A stretch of 64,000 nucleotides of DNA, taken from Nitrospirota bacterium. Lineage in GTDB: Bacteria; Nitrospirota; Nitrospiria; 2-01-FULL-66-17. A program made the position numbers and the translations under genes. The stretch lies in contig JBFLXB010000011.1 in assembly GCA_040757335.1 (NCBI GenBank), positions 23,047-87,046 of the forward strand, in the 5' to 3' direction. This document shows positions 17,606 to 25,465 of the stretch, one piece after another (within the stretch, counting starts at the first letter, position 1; the number at the start of each line of letters is the position of its first letter). Under the pieces are notes generated by a model that saw nothing but the letters and a program-made list of their open reading frames with translations, did not search any database and had not been told where the DNA came from.

Positions 17606-18281
17606 CGGTCCCTCCGCGATTCTTCGGCGGCGGTTGCGGCGTCGCGGCCGCGCGCTTCTCGCCGGGCGGTCCATTGGCCGCCCCGGACGCGGCGGCGTCC
17701 TCCATCGCGGCGAAGGCTGTGGCGCGGAACGTGGTTTGAATCATTAGACGATCCTTATCCAGTTTGCCGCCCCCCATCTTCAGGCCGGACACGTTGACGA
17801 TCCGCGGCAGCTTACCGATCCGATCGAAAAAGGCGGCCACCGAGTGATAACTTCCGGCCACTTCCACCTCGACCGGAATTTCGGTGTAAAGCCCGGATGA
17901 TCCGGGTCGCCGATCCGAGGGCTTCCATAACTTGAAGTCCAGTCCCGTCTTGATCCCTAGATCAGACACCTGCTTCAACAACGTGGCCACTTCGGACTCC
18001 GCCGGGAGCTGCTCCTTCAGCAGCGCCAACTGTTTGGCCAATTCCGCATTTTCGCGCTTGAGTTCCTCCAGCCGTCGGGCCTTGGCTTGATTGACGTTGA
18101 TTTCGTTATTGATTTGCGCGATCTGCTGTTCAAGCGCTGCAATTTCCGCGTTCTTGGGGATGTAGATGAACCAGACGAAGGCGGCGAGCAGCGCGATGAC
18201 CAGAATCGCAGCCAACACCGCCTTTTGATAGGGCGGGAGGGCCTTCAGAGATTCGGCGTTGAGTGTCAGATTCAGGGCCAT
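17598..18281 (-). CDS. pilO: Type IV pilus inner-membrane protein PilO
   Basis: A 227-residue bitopic inner-membrane protein. One membrane helix (about residues 20-40, AVLAAILVIALLAAFVWFI) is followed by a coiled coil (residues 45-95, heptad-rich IAALEQQIAQINNEI onward) and a ferredoxin-like periplasmic domain with YTEIPVEVEVAGSYHSVAAFFD and IVNVSGLKMG. The C-terminal 35 residues are Pro/Ala-rich and probably disordered. PilO pairs with PilN to form the alignment subcomplex between PilM and PilQ. It starts 4 nt after pilN. Confidence 0.95.
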   Translation of the reverse strand: MALNLTLNAESLKALPPYQKAVLAAILVIALLAAFVWFIYIPKNAEIAALEQQIAQINNEINVNQAKARRLEELKRENAELAKQLALLKEQLPAESEVATLLKQVSDLGIKTGLDFKLWKPSDRRPGSSGLYTEIPVEVEVAGSYHSVAAFFDRIGKLPRIVNVSGLKMGGGKLDKDRLMIQTTFRATAFAAMEDAAASGAANGPPGEKRAAATPQPPPKNRGGTGA

Positions 18282-18285
18282 CCGC

Positions 18286-18834
18286 TCAGACCACCAGCAG
18301 GCACTTCAGCTTGAAGTTGTACACGGGAATTCCCCCCTCGCTGACTTGCCGGGACTCGATCAACTGAATCTCTTTGATATGGTTCGACGCTTTGAGATTA
18401 TTGATGTATTCGACGATCTCCGCGTTGGTCACAGCCCGTCCTTCCAGATCCACCTTGCCGCCCTGTTCGGTGAGCGAGGTCAACCACACACGGTCGGGCA
18501 GATGTCGGCTCAATTCATCGAGGAGCCGAACCGGCCCGGTCTGGTTTTTCCGAAGTTGTTCGATGATCCCGATTTTCTCTTCATAATCCTTTTTGTTCTT
18601 CTCGTAATTCTCGACTTCTTTGACCTTCGCCTTCAGGGCGTTGAGTTCTTCGTTGAGCGCCACCTTTTCCTGTTCGAGCGCGTTGACGCGGGCCACCATC
18701 GACCACCACACGAAGCCCATGCCTCCGATCAATAGCAGGGCCACCGCGACAACACTGACCAACCCGCCCGGCCCCTTGCCGGTGCGGCGAGCCCGCTTCG
18801 GACGCTCGACCCCGAGGAGATTGACCTTGATCAT
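18286..18834 (-). CDS. pilN: Type IV pilus inner-membrane protein PilN
   Basis: A 182-residue bitopic protein beginning with the PilM-binding cytoplasmic peptide MIKVNLLGVERPK (I-N-L-L/P signature). It has one membrane helix at about 27-48, a coiled coil (ALEQEKVALNEELNALK) and a PilN periplasmic fold with LLDELSRHLPDRVWLTSL and IQLIESRQVSEGG. Its ATG overlaps the pilM stop (ATGA). Confidence 0.95.
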   Translation of the reverse strand: MIKVNLLGVERPKRARRTGKGPGGLVSVVAVALLLIGGMGFVWWSMVARVNALEQEKVALNEELNALKAKVKEVENYEKNKKDYEEKIGIIEQLRKNQTGPVRLLDELSRHLPDRVWLTSLTEQGGKVDLEGRAVTNAEIVEYINNLKASNHIKEIQLIESRQVSEGGIPVYNFKLKCLLVV

Positions 18835-19895
18835 CGGTCACCCGCCCGCCGGGTCGCGAGGCCAACCACCACGGAGGCCTGCGGGCCCACTTCGGCGATC
18901 AAATCGGGGTCCACCGTCTTCGGGTTGACCTTGATGTGACGAAACGGATCCATCAGCTCAACCGGGACACCCAGCCGTTCCGAAAGGAACGGGGCCAAGC
19001 CGCTGAGCTTCGCGGTCCCGCCGCTCAAGAGGACCCGATCGATGGTCTCTTGGGTCGAGGTGGAACGGAAATAGTCGAACGAGCGGCCGATCTCTGCGGC
19101 GAGTTCACCGTTCATGGTGGTGATCACCTCGGCCAAGGCGTCCGGATTGATCCCGTCGACGGATTCGCCGCGTTTGGCCCGCTCCGCGGCGTCGTAACTG
19201 ACGTTGAGGTCGCGCTGTATCGTCTCGGTGTATCGGTTTCCGCCGGTGGAGATGTCGCGGGTAAACGAGAAATTTCCCCCTTTGACGATGTGGATGTTCA
19301 TCACACTGGCCCCGATGTTGACCAACGCGACGACTTCCGAGCCGGCGGACCCGTACGCCTCGCCATACACGTTTTCCAACGTGAACGCGTCGACGTCCAC
19401 GACCACGGGATTCAATGCGGCCTCGGTGACCAAGGAGGTATACTCCGCGAGCCGATCCTTCTTCACCGCCGCGAGGATCACGGTCATCGTGTCCTTACCG
19501 TCGGTGGCGTCGGCGGTCGGCAGGATATGAAAGTCGAGGTTGACGTCGTTGACGTCGAACGGAATGTACTGTTCCGCCTCCCACTTGATCGACTCCTCCA
19601 GTTCCTCCTCGGTCATCGGCGGCACGTTGATCTTCTTGACGATCACCGAGTGCCCGGACACCGAGATCACCACATCCTTGGCCTTCACCGCCTGCTCGCG
19701 GAGCAGGTCTTTGAGCGCGTCAATCACGCGCCCGGCATCCATCACCGCGCCATCCACGATGAGTTCGGGATCGATCGTCTTGATCCCGAATTTTTCCAGA
19801 ACGTACCCCTTCTTCGTCGATTTGAGCTGAAGGAGCTTGATGGCGCTGGATCCGATATCGAGTCCGATCACCGGTTGTACGCGCTGAAGGAACAT
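18831..19895 (-). CDS. pilM: Type IV pilus assembly ATPase-like protein PilM
   Basis: A 354-residue actin-fold (FtsA/PilM) cytoplasmic protein that binds the PilN N-terminus. Motifs in order: phosphate 1 GLDIGSSAIKLLQL, FDVNDVNLDFHIL with the conserved Y-I-P-F segment before it, phosphate 2 ALVNIGASVMNIHIV with FTRDISTGGNRYTE, and the adenosine motif VLLSGGTAKLSGLAPFL. Length fits PilM (about 350). It follows the small HTH gene by 13 nt and starts the pilMNOPQ series. Confidence 0.96.
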   Translation of the reverse strand: MFLQRVQPVIGLDIGSSAIKLLQLKSTKKGYVLEKFGIKTIDPELIVDGAVMDAGRVIDALKDLLREQAVKAKDVVISVSGHSVIVKKINVPPMTEEELEESIKWEAEQYIPFDVNDVNLDFHILPTADATDGKDTMTVILAAVKKDRLAEYTSLVTEAALNPVVVDVDAFTLENVYGEAYGSAGSEVVALVNIGASVMNIHIVKGGNFSFTRDISTGGNRYTETIQRDLNVSYDAAERAKRGESVDGINPDALAEVITTMNGELAAEIGRSFDYFRSTSTQETIDRVLLSGGTAKLSGLAPFLSERLGVPVELMDPFRHIKVNPKTVDPDLIAEVGPQASVVVGLATRRAGDR

Positions 19896-19908
19896 AGTGT
19901 TGTGGCCC

Positions 19909-20115
19909 CTATCGTTCGCGACGGTCGGTCCGTCGCTTGATTAGGCGTTCGATCTCCCGACGATTCTTATCCGAATACAGCCGCCAGTTGCGCCAGTCCC
20001 GGCCCACTCCGCTGATGAGCCCCTGGCGCTCCCACCGGAACAGCGTGGCCTTGGAGATATCGAACGTGTCACAAATCTCTTGCGCCTTATACGATCGCTT
20101 GCGGCTCTGAGGCAT
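19909..20115 (-). CDS. Small MerR-like helix-turn-helix protein heading the pil operon
   Basis: A 68-residue basic protein consisting almost only of a winged helix-turn-helix: KAQEICDTFDISKATLFRWERQGLI is a MerR/excisionase-type HTH, followed by a wing WRNWRLYSDKN and a basic tail. It has no effector or dimerisation domain, unlike full MerR regulators (about 130 residues). It is the first gene after a strong promoter and 13 nt upstream of pilM, so it is expressed with the pilus genes and could autoregulate through the dyad over the -10 box. Direct evidence of DNA target is absent. Confidence 0.82.
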   Translation of the reverse strand: MPQSRKRSYKAQEICDTFDISKATLFRWERQGLISGVGRDWRNWRLYSDKNRREIERLIKRRTDRRER

Positions 20116-20167
20116 TGGGCACGGGGCTCACCGGCAATCCGCTCTGGGATCTTCCTGGAAACGGCAG

Positions 20168-20197
20168 TAAGTATACTTAGTATGGTCATCCTGTCAA
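20168..20197 (-). promoter_or_regulatory. Near-consensus promoter of the pil operon with a dyad over the -10
   Basis: TTGACA (20192-20197) and TATACT (20170-20175), minus strand, 16-bp spacing. The start is expected near 20163, about 48 nt before the HTH gene. A perfect 12-bp palindrome TAAGTATACTTA (20168-20179) covers the -10 box, a position suited to a repressor. The -35 hexamer contains the stop codon of the upstream fusion gene. Confidence 0.75.
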
Positions 20198-22572
20198 GGA
20201 GATTTCGAGGACCGGGGTGCGGAGGCCGGAAGCGCCGAGGGCCTGTTGAGGCCCTGCTCGGGTCTCATGACGGGAGAGGCCGTTCCGTGCATCCTCGCAA
20301 ACACGGCCCAGTCGAAGGGTTTGGGCGCGACGGCGTGCAGCGGGATCGCGTCGACCTGGCCCTCTCCTGGCGAAGCGGCCAGACACCCGACGATGGCCGC
20401 AGGGTCCTCCACCAATCGCCGCACCGTTTCGTACGCCAGGAACTGGGCGAGCGCCTTGTCTTCCGGAACAGGCGGCGCGCCACGCAGCGTGTGTCCCAAG
20501 ATCGTGGCTTTGGTCGCAACACTGAGGGGATATCGCTCCGACGTCACTTGGAGCTGCGGCCACTCGGCGATGGTTCGAGCGACGTAGTCGACCAAACCCT
20601 GCACCCCGCCGTCCGGGTGATGGCGGTGCGGCGTGCGCTCGGCCACCACGAAGAGATGACTCTTGTTGGGCACACCGAGACTGCGACGTAGCGTGCCCAG
20701 GATCACGTCGTCGATATACGCATCGGGCTCCGGATGCTCGTTGACCAGAATGCCTTCGGCCCGCGCCTGATACGCACAAGTCAGCGCCAAGTGCCCGGCT
20801 CCCGCACCCATCACCTCCACGAAGAAGATGCTGCCCATGGCGGCGCTGGTCGCCTTGAGCGACTCGAGGGATTGATTGGCCAGCGCGACCGCGGAGTGAA
20901 ACCCCAGCGACGTGGTGCGGGCCAGGTTATTGTCGATGGTGCCGGGCATCCCGACCACCTGAACCCCGAACCCTTCGAACAACGCCCGCGCGCCGCGCAG
21001 GCTCCCATCGCCGCCGATCACGACCAACGCGCCGTCCTTCACGAACGGCTCCAGGTGCGCCATCGCGACGCGTTGTACCCGCTCGTCTTTGAACTCTTCG
21101 AAGCGGCTGCTCCCGATCGGGCTGCTCGCGTGGCTGGCCAACCCGCGCGTGGCCTGTTCGGTGACGGGCTCGATCCAGTTGTTCGCCAATCCCAAAAACC
21201 CGTGGCGGACGAACCGCACCGCCAGCCCGTACTCATCGCCGCTCGCTCGCAGCTCCTTAAGCGCCGCGCCGGCTCCGGCAAAGTCCCCGCCCGACACCAG
21301 CGCGACCAGTTGTTTGATCCGGCCCGGCGCCAGCGTGACGCGGTCGCGGCGTTCGCGCTCCACGGTCGCCCACACATCGCGCGCCGCCCGTTCGTGGGCG
21401 GAGAGACCGACCGCGGTCGAGTAACCCGACAACTCGCCATGCTCGCAGGTCAGCAACACGACATTGTCCTGTCCCTCCTTGTACTCGCCGAACTCGGCGA
21501 AGGCCTCGCGAAACGGGCGGGGGTCGAGATAGGTGATCAACGCGCGCAGCGTAGAGCTGTGGGTATACAGGCAGGCCACGCCCCCCTGGTGCGCGAGGCC
21601 GAGGCGATGAATGCCGTCGATCACGTCCAGGTACAGATCGAAGAACGAGTGACCGCCGGGATAGCTATACAACGGATGTTTGATCAGTCGTTTGGCAATT
21701 TTCACCTCCACCCCCAATGCCCGCGCCGCCTCTTCGACCTCCACGGCTTTTTCCACGCCCGTCGCCCATCCGAAATCCTGCGATTCCAACGAGGCATCCA
21801 CGCTCGCCACGTCCTTGGTCTGTGGACCCAGGACGGCCCGGACCCGCTCGAACAGTTGGGTGGTGTTGGGACTCGAGCTCACGTAGTGGACAAAGGTCGC
21901 GGGATCGAGGTAATTGGGGAGCCGCAGGAAGTCCAGCTGCCGGCCGACCACACCCAGCATTTGGGCCATGGCTCGGCCCACCGCGTCCGCCTTCAACAGG
22001 CCCCGGTCCGGGTCCAAGGTGTTGGCGAGCCTCCTTCCCACGCGGTATGTGCCGCTCTCCACCCGCGACACGCCGTGGCGCAGCGCAAACAGGAGCGCAC
22101 GATCGGCCAGGTCCCGCGGCAACAACCAGAAGCGATCCTCACCCAAGTCCAACACGATGCGCTCGCCGATCAACTGCGGGGTGAGCTGCGCGCGGGGGAC
22201 GATGGCCACCGGACGGCGGCGAAGGGGTTTCGTGGTCCTGCCGATCGGCGCACGCAGCAGCGGCGACAGGGCGCCCTCGGCCAGCGCGCGATTCCAAGCC
22301 GCGTAGAAGACCAAGGGATCGTCCCCACACGCGGTTTCGATCAGTGCCTCCCGCGCCGCTCGATAGGAGGCGGCGTCTGGCGTTCCGGTCTTGAGACGGT
22401 CCACGAACTCCTTCACCGCGCCGACCGCTGTGCTGGCCCGCGCCACACGATCGGTGGCAACCGGAGGCGCCTCAGGCCGAGTCACTCCGTCCACGGTAGA
22501 TTCCCGGCGGGCCAAGGCTTCGCCGTATGCCACGAGTCCCTCGATGGTCACGAAGTTCAGGTCGTCAGTCAT
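20194..22572 (-). CDS. Histidine-phosphatase-like domain fused to a divergent 6-phosphofructokinase
   Basis: A 792-residue protein with three parts. Residues 1-130: an unrecognised helical N-terminus. Residues about 155-405: a histidine-phosphatase (phosphoglycerate mutase/fructose-2,6-bisphosphatase-like) domain with RHG at 165-167, YPGGHSFFDLY near 304-314 and the second histidine at H338 in YTHSSTLRALITYL. The second arginine of the usual S-x-L-x-R-A/T motif is replaced (SSSPNTTQLF). Residues about 420-755: a PfkA domain with LVSGGDFAG, VVIGGDGSLRGA (Gly after GGD, an ATP-type signature), MPGTIDNN, EVMGAGAG and ATKATILGH. Compared with classic PfkA, the second Asp of TIDND is Asn, the Arg of MGR is Ala and the Arg of ETRATVLGH is Lys. 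So a phosphofructokinase fold is clear, but ordinary activity is not. ATG 22572 follows AGGTGG; an in-frame GTG at 22581 is possible. Confidence 0.85.
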   Translation of the reverse strand: MTDDLNFVTIEGLVAYGEALARRESTVDGVTRPEAPPVATDRVARASTAVGAVKEFVDRLKTGTPDAASYRAAREALIETACGDDPLVFYAAWNRALAEGALSPLLRAPIGRTTKPLRRRPVAIVPRAQLTPQLIGERIVLDLGEDRFWLLPRDLADRALLFALRHGVSRVESGTYRVGRRLANTLDPDRGLLKADAVGRAMAQMLGVVGRQLDFLRLPNYLDPATFVHYVSSSPNTTQLFERVRAVLGPQTKDVASVDASLESQDFGWATGVEKAVEVEEAARALGVEVKIAKRLIKHPLYSYPGGHSFFDLYLDVIDGIHRLGLAHQGGVACLYTHSSTLRALITYLDPRPFREAFAEFGEYKEGQDNVVLLTCEHGELSGYSTAVGLSAHERAARDVWATVERERRDRVTLAPGRIKQLVALVSGGDFAGAGAALKELRASGDEYGLAVRFVRHGFLGLANNWIEPVTEQATRGLASHASSPIGSSRFEEFKDERVQRVAMAHLEPFVKDGALVVIGGDGSLRGARALFEGFGVQVVGMPGTIDNNLARTTSLGFHSAVALANQSLESLKATSAAMGSIFFVEVMGAGAGHLALTCAYQARAEGILVNEHPEPDAYIDDVILGTLRRSLGVPNKSHLFVVAERTPHRHHPDGGVQGLVDYVARTIAEWPQLQVTSERYPLSVATKATILGHTLRGAPPVPEDKALAQFLAYETVRRLVEDPAAIVGCLAASPGEGQVDAIPLHAVAPKPFDWAVFARMHGTASPVMRPEQGLNRPSALPASAPRSSKSP

Positions 22573-22619
22573 CGATGCCACCTACTCGTTCGTGTGACTC
22601 CGATTCGCAAGAGATCCCG

Positions 22620-23648
22620 TCAGACCGACTTCACCAACGCGACGACGGTGTGCAGTCCCGAGGTTCCGCGCGGGTACGCCCGTGCGGCGGTCTCCACCTG
22701 GCGCGTCCCGTCCCGCCCCTCCGCCCGCACCACCAGCGTATGAGCGCCGGGAGACGGCACGCGCCACTCGTAGGTCCAGTGAGTCCAGGCATAGGGCGGC
22801 GACGGTGACAGCGTCGCGTCATGCCATGTCAGGCCGTTGTCCGCACTCACCTCCACGCGCCTGATCCCGTGCAGCCCCCCGAACGCGATGCCGCGGATCT
22901 CCTGGGTTGCGCCGGTCACCACCTGATAGTGTCCCGGTCGGTCGATACGGGACGTGACCGGGATCAGGCCCTCGTCGGTCCAGCCGCGTTCCTGCCAATA
23001 CCCCTTGTGGTCGCGCTCGGCCACCTCGATCTCAGTCAACCATTTCACGTTCTTGATCCCGAAGATGCCCGGTACCACCGCCCGCAGGGGGTAGCCGTGG
23101 TCTCGCGGCAACGACACCCCGTTCATCGAGTGCGCCAACAACACGTCGCCGCGCAGGGCGCGCTCGAAGGTGATGCTGTCGTGGTAACCGTCCGCGCCTC
23201 GAAACACCACGTCAACGGCCGTGTCCAGTGGCCTGGCCTCTTCGAGCAGATGCGCCAACGGAAAACCGGCCCAGAGCGCGTTGCTGATCAAGCTCCCTCC
23301 CGGTTCATTGTCGATACACTGCAGGGTGACCACCTGGTCGACCGAGCGCTGTTCGAGCACGTCGGCGTATCGCAGGGTCCGGGGTCGCTCCACCGCGCCG
23401 TGGAGCGCGAGCGCCCAGTCCGCCACACGAATCGTTGAACCCAGTTCCAGGGAGTGGTCGCTGTAGTTGACGCGATAGAACTGATCGTTCGGCGTGAGAA
23501 ACGGCGTCTCGCGAGGCGGCACCGAAAACAGCCGGCCCCAAAAAAACACCCCGGCTTCAACGGGGCTCGTCACGCTCACCACGGCCCCTGCCGCGGTCGC
23601 CGCCAGCAGACGGCGCCGGCTGAACGGGCGCGACATTCGAAGGATCAT
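22620..23648 (-). CDS. Sulfite-oxidase-family molybdopterin oxidoreductase (SorA/SoxC-like)
   Basis: A 342-residue periplasmic enzyme. The N-terminus carries a Tat-type signal (SRRRLLAATAAGAVVS). The Mo-cofactor domain has YRVNYSDHSLELG, the pterin/molybdenum-ligand cysteine in VTLQCIDNEPGG, W-A-G-F-P-L (the family's W-x-G-x-x-L), and PLRAVVPGIFGIKNVKWLTEI. The C-terminal Ig-like Mo-co dimerisation domain begins near GIAFGGLHGIRRVEVSADNG. Sulfite dehydrogenation fits the family, but the substrate cannot be fixed from sequence. A cytochrome c gene lies directly upstream, matching the SorA-SorB arrangement. No dedicated electron acceptor beyond that is in the window. Confidence 0.85.
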   Translation of the reverse strand: MILRMSRPFSRRRLLAATAAGAVVSVTSPVEAGVFFWGRLFSVPPRETPFLTPNDQFYRVNYSDHSLELGSTIRVADWALALHGAVERPRTLRYADVLEQRSVDQVVTLQCIDNEPGGSLISNALWAGFPLAHLLEEARPLDTAVDVVFRGADGYHDSITFERALRGDVLLAHSMNGVSLPRDHGYPLRAVVPGIFGIKNVKWLTEIEVAERDHKGYWQERGWTDEGLIPVTSRIDRPGHYQVVTGATQEIRGIAFGGLHGIRRVEVSADNGLTWHDATLSPSPPYAWTHWTYEWRVPSPGAHTLVVRAEGRDGTRQVETAARAYPRGTSGLHTVVALVKSV

Positions 23649-23709
23649 GAACCGTCCTGCACGCCCGGCCGGACGCTGACAAGTGTCCGCGTCGGGCTCC
23701 GTGGGGTGT

Positions 23710-24165
23710 TTATAAAATGCCCGCCACGCGCTGCGCCCATCGCACGTAGCCCACGATCTTCGCGACGTCTTCGTCGGATACGCCGGGCACGGGCGGCATG
23801 TTGCCGAACCCCCAATGATGAGCCGTGACCCCGCGATTCACGGCCAACAAAAACGCCTGGTCGCCGTGATGGCCGGGCTCATAGATCTTCGACAGAAACG
23901 AGGGGCCGCGTCCCGTGCCTGCAGCGTGAACGCCGTGGCAACGCGCGCAATGCGTGTCGAATAGGCGTTTACCGTCGGTGTGTTCAGCGGGCACGTCTGC
24001 TGCGGCCACCTGCGCGGCAACGGGGTTACTCGATGCCCCGCCTTCACACGCGGACAGTCCCAGGGCGCCGGCCATTGCCCCGGCCGTAAACAGCCGTCGT
24101 ACTCCGTCACGCCAACGGAACCACCTCGTCCGCCGGCAGGCCGTGGGGATGCGGTCCCACACCAT
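23710..24165 (-). CDS. Monohaem cytochrome c lipoprotein
   Basis: A 151-residue exported electron carrier. A hydrophobic signal ends in a lipobox LSAC near residues 36-39. The haem site is CARCH in RLFDTHCARCHGVHAAG, and the probable axial methionine is in FGNMPPVPGVSDEDVAKIVGYVR, a standard class I cytochrome c ending. ATG 24165 has GGAGGTG just upstream; the longer frame (to 24204) lacks one. Placed 61 nt before the molybdopterin oxidoreductase gene, it is the likely electron acceptor of that enzyme (SorB-like role, inferred from context). Confidence 0.88.
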   Translation of the reverse strand: MVWDRIPTACRRTRWFRWRDGVRRLFTAGAMAGALGLSACEGGASSNPVAAQVAAADVPAEHTDGKRLFDTHCARCHGVHAAGTGRGPSFLSKIYEPGHHGDQAFLLAVNRGVTAHHWGFGNMPPVPGVSDEDVAKIVGYVRWAQRVAGIL

Positions 24166-24223
24166 CGTCACCTCCCTGTGCACCACGGGATGATAGTCGC
24201 GCACGCGCCGAAACGCAAACCAC

Positions 24224-25318
24224 TCACCCCTGCAGCGCCATCAGTTCGCCAAACACCCGAGACAGGGCTCCGAGCTCCCGCGCGTGCGACCAGAGCAATG
24301 CCGGTGAGAGCCGGGGGTTGACGTGCGTGAACATGGCGGTGAGCACCAGCCGCGACGCCGGAAACTGTCGATGCAACAGGACGCTGCCGACGCACGGCAG
24401 GATATGGTCGTACACGCTGTGCAGGATGACGAGCCGACTGCGCAGCCGCTCAGCGGGTTCTCGCACCGAGAGTTCCGCGATCGTGTTCCTGAACTCGCGG
24501 AGGATTCGTTCCCATTGCTCGGGCGCGCGATCCGGATGAAACGCTCGCATCGCCGCCACGCAGGCTTGGCCCGCGGGCGACAGCGCGGTAATGCTGGCGT
24601 CGATCTCCCCCCACGGTTCCCACGGCCGTCGTCGGCCGATCGCCAGCGTGACCTCGCGGATGCGATCCCGCTCAGCGGGCGGCGGATCGAAGTGATCGAC
24701 CACCGCCCGCAGCACGAGAGACCGTCCGTAGGGATCAACGGGCACGGCGATCCCGTCGCTGCGATACACGTCCTGAAACACCGCCCGCATCAGCTCCCCA
24801 AAATCAGCGTAGCCGCCGAATACGCCGAGAAACTCCGGTGGAGCGCTCAAATCGGGTCGCAAGGCAGCCTTGAGGCTCAGCGTACCCACATAACTCAAAC
24901 CGATCAGGGCCAACGGTCGTGGCCCACACCAGGCGGACGATTGTCTCACATGACTGACCAACCCGACGATCTGGTCGATCGTGGTGGGCGTGAACTCCAG
25001 CGCCCGCACCGCAGGGTAATCAGGAGTCAGGACCAGGAACCCGGTTTCCGCCAGCGCGGTGGCGAAGTTGATGAGACGCGGATCGTCGATGGATTCCGGA
25101 ACGAACCCGCCGTTCAACACGATCGTCGCGGAGTGGACCGGAGGCTGGTACAGCCGGACCTGAAGCAGCCCCCCAGTGACCGGCACCACGCGCTCCACCA
25201 CCGACACGGGGTGGGTCCACCGCTGAAACGGCGAGGGTCGGTTCGGACGCGCGATGCGCCAGAAGACGTGCCAGGTGTTGCGCGTGTTCCTCCAGGTCGA
25301 CCGTTGTGCCGCCGCCAT
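24224..25318 (-). CDS. Alpha/beta hydrolase-fold protein
   Basis: A 364-residue protein with the alpha/beta hydrolase pattern: oxyanion-region strand IVLNGGFVPES, nucleophile elbow LIGLSYVGTLSLK (Ser in G-L-S-Y-V-G), a candidate acid in VYDHILP and a candidate catalytic histidine in AMFTHVNPR near the end. No signal peptide is visible, though a basic, aromatic N-terminus precedes the fold. The substrate is unknown. Similar enzymes act on esters or act as X-Pro-type peptidases. It is upstream of and co-directional with the cytochrome gene (58-nt gap), so it may share a transcript. Confidence 0.72.
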   Translation of the reverse strand: MAAAQRSTWRNTRNTWHVFWRIARPNRPSPFQRWTHPVSVVERVVPVTGGLLQVRLYQPPVHSATIVLNGGFVPESIDDPRLINFATALAETGFLVLTPDYPAVRALEFTPTTIDQIVGLVSHVRQSSAWCGPRPLALIGLSYVGTLSLKAALRPDLSAPPEFLGVFGGYADFGELMRAVFQDVYRSDGIAVPVDPYGRSLVLRAVVDHFDPPPAERDRIREVTLAIGRRRPWEPWGEIDASITALSPAGQACVAAMRAFHPDRAPEQWERILREFRNTIAELSVREPAERLRSRLVILHSVYDHILPCVGSVLLHRQFPASRLVLTAMFTHVNPRLSPALLWSHARELGALSRVFGELMALQG

Positions 25319-25391
25319 GCCGCCGCTATTTCATCCCAACCGTACGTCTAATGTAAAGCGGCCGTCGGTCGAGAATTTCCCACTGTCTGGC

Positions 25392-25421
25392 TTGACATTC
25401 CAAACGCCCCTTTCCTATATA
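25392..25421 (+). promoter_or_regulatory. Sigma-70 promoter of the OmpA-domain lipoprotein gene
   Basis: TTGACA (25392-25397) and TATATA (25416-25421), 18-bp spacing. The start near 25428 leaves a leader of about 38 nt that includes AAGGAGG at 25455-25461. Confidence 0.78.
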
Positions 25422-25465
25422 CTACGCGGATCGTCTTGCCGCTTCGTCCACACCAAGGAGGACCC

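Noticed and set aside
20734..22743. Long plus-strand open frame opposite the phosphatase-phosphofructokinase gene
   Set aside because: High-GC antisense shadow with no domain pattern; the minus-strand frame has complete kinase motifs.
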